Positions 12,726-16,444 of a stretch of 16,444 nt of DNA are shown here, piece after piece. The stretch lies in NCBI GenBank assembly GCA_905198155.1, contig CAJKBQ010000042.1:1-16444 (forward strand), in the 5' to 3' direction. Both the position numbers and the translations under genes were made by a program. This DNA is from an uncultured Eubacteriales bacterium. GTDB lineage: Bacteria > Bacillota > Clostridia > Oscillospirales > Acutalibacteraceae. The notes under the pieces were generated by a model that saw only the letters and a list, made by a program, of their open reading frames with translations, was not told the origin of the DNA and did not search any database. Numbering within the stretch: position 1 is the stretch's first letter; every line of letters begins with the position of its first letter.

Positions 12726-13436
12726 ATGAAAAATCAAAAAATCGTACTCATCACCGGCGCCACCAGCGGATACGGGCTGGAAACCGCCAAGCTGTTCCGG
12801 CAAAACGGGTATACCGTGCTGATCGCATCGCGCAATCCGCAAAAGGTAGCGGACTGCACTGCGCAATACGGATTTGCCAAAGGCTACACGCTGGACGTCA
12901 CCGACTACGACGGCTGGCTGCGGCTGCGCGATGACCTCACCCGCGATTTCGGGCGGCTGGATGTGCTGGTCAACAACGCCGGAGCGGGCATCGCCATTGT
13001 CCCGACGACAGCGCAGACAAAGGATACCATCGACCGCATCGTTGCGCTCAACCTGACCGCCAATATTTACGGCGCCAACGTCCTGGCACCGATGATGACC
13101 GCGCAGCGCGACGGCGTGATCATCAACGTATCGTCGATCTGTGCGCGTCACCAGTGGCCGGGCTGGACGGTATACGGCTGTGCCAAAGCCGGTCTGCTCA
13201 GCTTTTCCAAAGGGCTGTACACCGAGCTGCGCCCGCACGGCGTGCGCGTGTGCTGCGTGATGCCCGGTCAGGCAAGCACCGGGTTCCAGCACGGAAGCGG
13301 AATCGGTGAAGTGACCGAATCGCTCCGCGCCGAAGACATCGCAAATGCGGTGTGGTACTGCGCGTCGCAGCCGAAGGAAGTCGTGATCGAAGAAGTCACC
13401 GTGTGGGGCACTTCGCAGGACGTGCAGCCGCTGTAA
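12726..13436 (+). CDS. Short-chain dehydrogenase/reductase (SDR)
   Basis: A 236-residue classical SDR. Cofactor motif TGATSGYG (10-17), Arg36 after the second strand (suggesting NADP), Asp58 (LDVTD), NNAGAG (83-88), Asn109, catalytic Ser136/Ser137, and Tyr150-x3-Lys154 (YGCAK) are all present, as is the MPGQASTGF loop. It would interconvert a hydroxyl and a carbonyl. Co-directional with a glycyl radical enzyme, it may reduce the aldehyde or ketone that enzyme produces, or prepare its substrate (inference). AAAGGA (12710-12715) is 10 bases upstream. The 69-base gap before it shows no clear promoter, so it is likely part of the IclR operon. It ends 30 bases before the next gene. Confidence 0.9.
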   Translation: MKNQKIVLITGATSGYGLETAKLFRQNGYTVLIASRNPQKVADCTAQYGFAKGYTLDVTDYDGWLRLRDDLTRDFGRLDVLVNNAGAGIAIVPTTAQTKDTIDRIVALNLTANIYGANVLAPMMTAQRDGVIINVSSICARHQWPGWTVYGCAKAGLLSFSKGLYTELRPHGVRVCCVMPGQASTGFQHGSGIGEVTESLRAEDIANAVWYCASQPKEVVIEEVTVWGTSQDVQPL

Positions 13437-13466
13437 CCGGTTCACAGACCAAAAGGAGGGATCTCG

Positions 13467-14594
13467 ATGCAGATTTACGAGTTGGAACCATTTGCCTGCG
13501 GCTTTTTGGCTGCGGATCGGCCGGACATGGCCTACCGCATTGCGTGCGGGATGCGCGAATCGGCGCGCCATATGCCGATTGTGCTGGAATCGGATTCTTT
13601 TTTTGCGGATGCAATCAACCGCAAATGGCGGGTCGGCATCAATTATCTGTTCGGCGACGGCATTGTTTTTGACGATGCGGCGCTGGCGGACGAAAAGTCG
13701 GCGCACCCGGAGCTTGCCGCCGAGCTTGACCGCATCGCCGCCGAGATCCGTCCGTACGAAACCGAAGCGCGCATCCACGCATCGTTTACCGCACAGGAAG
13801 AAGCGCTGCACGGCAAACTGACCGCCGAGGGCGGCCGCATGGTGCGCACCTGCTGGGGCGGCACATGGGGCGGCCACAGCAATCCCGACTACCGGATGGT
13901 GCTGCGGCTGGGCACCGACGGGCTGCGCGACCGGATCGCAGTGGGGCGGAAAATGAACGGCTGCACCGATTTTTACGACGCACTGACGGTCGCGCTGGAA
14001 TCGCTGGATGTGCTGGGTGCGCGTGCGCTGGCGCAGGCAAAAAAAGTCGGCAACAATGCTCTGGCGGCGCAGTTTGCGCACATCCCGCAGCGTCCGCCGC
14101 GGGATTTCCGCGAAGCGTGCCAGCTGTTCTGGCTGGTGTTCGGGTTCGACGGAATCGACTCCCCCGGCCGGTTCGACTATTTTATGGACGATTTTTGCAA
14201 AACTGCGGCGCCGCAGGAGCGCAAAGCCTGCCTGCGGGCGCTGTGGACCCGGTTTCACGACACGCGGTCGTGGAACCTGTGCATCGGCGGCAGCGACGAA
14301 AAAGGGAATTATTTTTCCAACGCGCTGACCGGCGAAATCCTGGAAATCGCGCGCGAATTCCGGTACAACACGCCGAACCTGACGATGCGCGTCAGCCCGT
14401 CGATGCCGGCAGAACTGTGGCAAAGCGCCGCGCAGACCATCGCAACCGGCATCGGAATGCCGGTGCTGTACAACGATGCGTGCGTTTGCCCGGCGCTGGA
14501 AGACCTGGGGATTCCGCCGGCAGATGCGCACAATTACTGCATGAACGGATGCAACCAGATCGATATTTTCGGCAAGTCGCACATGGGGCTGTAG
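13467..14594 (+). CDS. Glycyl radical enzyme, N-terminal part up to in-frame TAG
   Basis: Residues 1-375 of a pyruvate-formate-lyase-like glycyl radical enzyme. The PFL domain runs throughout, and the putative catalytic Cys362 sits in NYCMNGCNQID; another Cys is at 358. The reading frame then meets TAG (14592-14594) after GKSHMGL, yet continues in the same frame as recognisable enzyme to 15626. Dehydratase and lyase relatives commonly have GCVEP at the active Cys, with Glu two residues later as base; here that position is Gln, so chemistry may differ. AAGGAGG (13453-13459) precedes ATG by 7 bases. Unless the amber codon is read through, the product lacks the radical glycine and would be inactive alone. 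Enzymes of this class act anaerobically in the cytosol. Confidence 0.85.
   Translation: MQIYELEPFACGFLAADRPDMAYRIACGMRESARHMPIVLESDSFFADAINRKWRVGINYLFGDGIVFDDAALADEKSAHPELAAELDRIAAEIRPYETEARIHASFTAQEEALHGKLTAEGGRMVRTCWGGTWGGHSNPDYRMVLRLGTDGLRDRIAVGRKMNGCTDFYDALTVALESLDVLGARALAQAKKVGNNALAAQFAHIPQRPPRDFREACQLFWLVFGFDGIDSPGRFDYFMDDFCKTAAPQERKACLRALWTRFHDTRSWNLCIGGSDEKGNYFSNALTGEILEIAREFRYNTPNLTMRVSPSMPAELWQSAAQTIATGIGMPVLYNDACVCPALEDLGIPPADAHNYCMNGCNQIDIFGKSHMGL
14592..14594 (+). other. In-frame amber codon inside the glycyl radical enzyme
   Basis: Codon 376 is TAG, flanked by MGL and DGEV in an otherwise uninterrupted frame of 720 codons. A single change from GAG (Glu), or from CAG or AAG, would explain it. 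No other gene in this window ends in TAG: all 15 recognisable genes, including this one at 15624, end in TAA or TGA. Confidence 0.9.
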
Positions 14595-14603
14595 GACGGC
14601 GAA

Positions 14604-15626
14604 GTGTGCCTCGCAAAATGCTTGGAGCTGGCGCTGCACAACGGCCGCTGCACGCGTACCGGCGCCCGGCTGGGGCCGGAGACCGGCGCCCCCGAAACGT
14701 TCGATACATACGAAAAGCTGTGGGACGCCTATTGCACTCAGGTAAAATATGTAACCGACTGCGCCATTGACATGGCCAATAAAGCGCAGCAGGTTTATGC
14801 CGAATTCGCGCCGAACCCGCTGCGTTCCAACCTGATCCGGGGATGCGTCGAAAACGGCCGCGATTACAAAGCGGGCGGCCCGATTTACAATCACGGTCAG
14901 ATTCTTGCCGAAGGCATTGCCGACACGGCCGATTCGCTGGCAGCCGTGAAGCATTACATTTACGACACCGGCAAATACACCATGGCGCAGCTGATGGCGG
15001 CGCTGGACAGCAATTTCGCCGCAGAAGACGCACTGTACCGCGATTTTTCGGGGTATCACAAATTCGGCAACGACATCGCGGACGTCGATGCCGTCTGCGC
15101 CGACGTCGTGACGCAATTTTACACCTATCTGCTGACCAAGCGGACGTTCCGCGGCGGAATCTATGGCGGCGGGTGCAGCACGTTCAACCGGGCGGCGAAT
15201 TACGGGTTTTCGACCGGTGCACTGCCGAACGGCAAACGTGCCGGCGACACGCTGATGGCAGACAGTGTCGGCGCGACGCCCGGCCGCGACCGCAGCGGCC
15301 CCACGGCACTGCTCAATTCGGTGCTGAAGCAGCCGCACCGGCTCGCCAAAAGCGGTCATGTGCTGAACCTCAAATTCACGCCGCAGGTGTTCCGCAGCCC
15401 GACCGGGCAGCAGGCGTTTATCGCCCTTGCCAAAACCTATTTTGCCAAAGGCGGCCAGCAGCTGTCGGTCGCGGTGGTGTCGGCAGACGAGCTGCGCGAC
15501 GCGCAGCTGCATCCGGATCGGTACGAAAGCCTGATTGTCCGCGTCGGCGGGTACAGCGACTACTTTACCCATCTGCCGCGCGATTTGCAGGACAATATCA
15601 TCGCCCGAACGGAGCTTGACGCATGA
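14604..15626 (+). CDS. Glycyl radical enzyme, C-terminal part with radical glycine
   Basis: This is the same frame continued after the amber codon; 14604 is its first possible restart (GTG), with AGGA at 14593-14596 overlapping the TAG and 7 bases ahead. It carries KCLELALHNG right after the break, family segments such as GGGCSTFNRAANYG and GATPGRDRSGPTALLNS, and near the end the glycyl radical box IVRVGGYSDYF. The radical Gly is codon 695 of the joined frame, 25 residues from the C-terminus, as usual. There is no frameshift or other stop in about 340 codons, and the stop overlaps the activase start, so selection on this part seems recent or current. It may be a readthrough product, a split subunit, or the second half of a freshly broken gene. 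Confidence 0.82.
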   Translation: MCLAKCLELALHNGRCTRTGARLGPETGAPETFDTYEKLWDAYCTQVKYVTDCAIDMANKAQQVYAEFAPNPLRSNLIRGCVENGRDYKAGGPIYNHGQILAEGIADTADSLAAVKHYIYDTGKYTMAQLMAALDSNFAAEDALYRDFSGYHKFGNDIADVDAVCADVVTQFYTYLLTKRTFRGGIYGGGCSTFNRAANYGFSTGALPNGKRAGDTLMADSVGATPGRDRSGPTALLNSVLKQPHRLAKSGHVLNLKFTPQVFRSPTGQQAFIALAKTYFAKGGQQLSVAVVSADELRDAQLHPDRYESLIVRVGGYSDYFTHLPRDLQDNIIARTELDA

Positions 15627-16444
15627 CCGGAACTGTTTTCAACATTCAGCGCTACTGCATTCACGACGGTCCCGGCATCCGCACCACGGTCTTTTTCAAA
15701 GGATGCAGCCTGCGCTGCCTGTGGTGCCACAATCCGGAATCGCAGCACGGCGCACCGGAACTGATGCTGTATCCGGACAAATGCATCGGGTGCGGCGCGT
15801 GCCGCCGGATGTGCAGCCGTGCGTTCACCGAATCGTGTACGCGGTGCGGGCGGTGCGCATCGGTCTGTCCGTCCGGTGCGCGGGTGTGCTGCGGCAAAGT
15901 GATGACGGCGGACGAAGTGTGGGGCGTCCTCGCGGCGGATCGCGATTACTATGCGATGTCCGGCGGCGGCGTAACGCTCAGCGGCGGAGAACCGCTGTGC
16001 CAGCCGGAATTCGCGCTCGAACTGCTGCGCCGCTGCCGCAGCGCCGGGATCACAACCGCAGTGGAAACCGCCGGTGCCGTGCCGTTTGACGTGCTGAACG
16101 CGGTGCGTCCGTGGGTCGATTTGTTCCTGTACGACGTCAAATGCATGGACGATGCACGCCACCGCCGCCTGACCGGCGTCCCGAACGGACAGATCCTTGC
16201 CAATCTGCGCCGCCTGTGTGCGCTGGGCAGCGATGTCCAGATCCGGATGCCGGTGGTTCCCGGCTGCAATGACAGCGAAGTGGGTGCGGTGGCGGCATTT
16301 GCTGCCGGGATCGGCGCCCGTCCGCCGGAACTGCTGGCGTTTCACAGCCTGTGCCGCAGCAAGTACGACGCCGTCGGCCGCGCGTTTCCGTGTGCCGATG
16401 CTTTGGTGCCGTCGGCAGCCGAAATGCAGGATCTGGCAGCACGG
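15623..16444 (+). CDS. Glycyl-radical enzyme activating protein (radical SAM), partial
   Basis: Starting at ATG 15623 (ATGA overlap with the upstream stop), 274 residues are seen and the frame is still open at the window edge. It has IHDGPGIRTTVFFKGC and the radical SAM cluster Cys28-x3-Cys32-x2-Cys35, two ferredoxin-type 4Fe-4S sets (Cys54, 57, 60, 64 and Cys72, 75, 78, 82), and SGGGVTLSGGEP (113-124). This is the two-cluster class of activases that install the glycine radical using S-adenosylmethionine. It pairs with the enzyme encoded directly upstream. All cysteines are intact, which argues that the pathway was functional until recently or still is. Family length of about 300 suggests only about 25-30 residues are missing. 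Confidence 0.93.
   Translation, partial: MTGTVFNIQRYCIHDGPGIRTTVFFKGCSLRCLWCHNPESQHGAPELMLYPDKCIGCGACRRMCSRAFTESCTRCGRCASVCPSGARVCCGKVMTADEVWGVLAADRDYYAMSGGGVTLSGGEPLCQPEFALELLRRCRSAGITTAVETAGAVPFDVLNAVRPWVDLFLYDVKCMDDARHRRLTGVPNGQILANLRRLCALGSDVQIRMPVVPGCNDSEVGAVAAFAAGIGARPPELLAFHSLCRSKYDAVGRAFPCADALVPSAAEMQDLAAR

Noticed and set aside
14592..14594. Pyrrolysine insertion at the amber codon
   Set aside because: Glycyl radical enzymes are not known pyrrolysine proteins and no pyl gene or PYLIS-type evidence is visible here; kept only as something a genome search could test.
11565..15572. Open reading frame of 1335 codons on the minus strand
   Set aside because: It is antisense to iclR, propeller, SDR and glycyl radical genes, has Arg/His-rich low-complexity composition without any domain, and arises from the GC-rich codon pattern of the real + strand genes.

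Overview
The window looks like chromosomal DNA from a GC-rich Clostridia-type Firmicute, probably a gut or rumen Oscillospirales relative. The reasons are strong AAGGAGG-type ribosome binding sites, textbook TTGACA-17-TATAAT promoters, an O2-sensitive glycyl radical enzyme with its activase, a clostridial-style holin-like type I toxin, and the hairpin and GTGAAAAGTGAAGAG intergenic repeats. This placement is inferred from style, not from a marker gene. Almost everything is sugar or polyol catabolism under local regulators.

Layout. 1-360: two tandem copies of a structured intergenic repeat. 361-1737: a cupin D-lyxose isomerase-like protein and a class II aldolase, co-directional. 1792-3442: a more AT-rich GH28-like beta-helix protein with its own consensus promoter and a strong bidirectional terminator (3519-3580). 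3582-4081: debris, comprising the C-terminal tail of an AraC regulator and a decayed toxin-antitoxin element that carries a string of five hairpins. 4150-7237: a tight operon of a zinc-type dehydrogenase, AlsE-like epimerase, RpiB-like isomerase and AlsK-like ROK kinase; the last three make up the D-allose to fructose 6-phosphate route. 7234-7783: an IR-bounded repeat followed by an intact type I toxin-antitoxin locus with two convergent consensus promoters (toxin on -, antisense RNA on +). 7810-8610 (-): an AraC regulator divergent from a ThuA-like protein and a Gfo/Idh/MocA dehydrogenase (8788-10696), which ends in a terminator. 10827-16444: an IclR regulator with an operator-like palindrome over its promoter, then a beta-propeller protein, an SDR, a glycyl radical enzyme split by an in-frame amber codon, and its radical SAM activase, which runs off the window.

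The most interesting items are: (i) the glycyl radical enzyme, with an amber codon 14 codons after the putative catalytic Cys, a Cys-Asn-Gln motif where dehydratase relatives have Cys-Val-Glu, and an unusual operon with a beta-propeller and an SDR; (ii) the compact type I toxin-antitoxin locus, not obvious from ORF length, and its decayed paralogue with overlapping, mutually exclusive hairpins; (iii) an inverted repeat that would bury the ribosome binding site of the allose-type operon.
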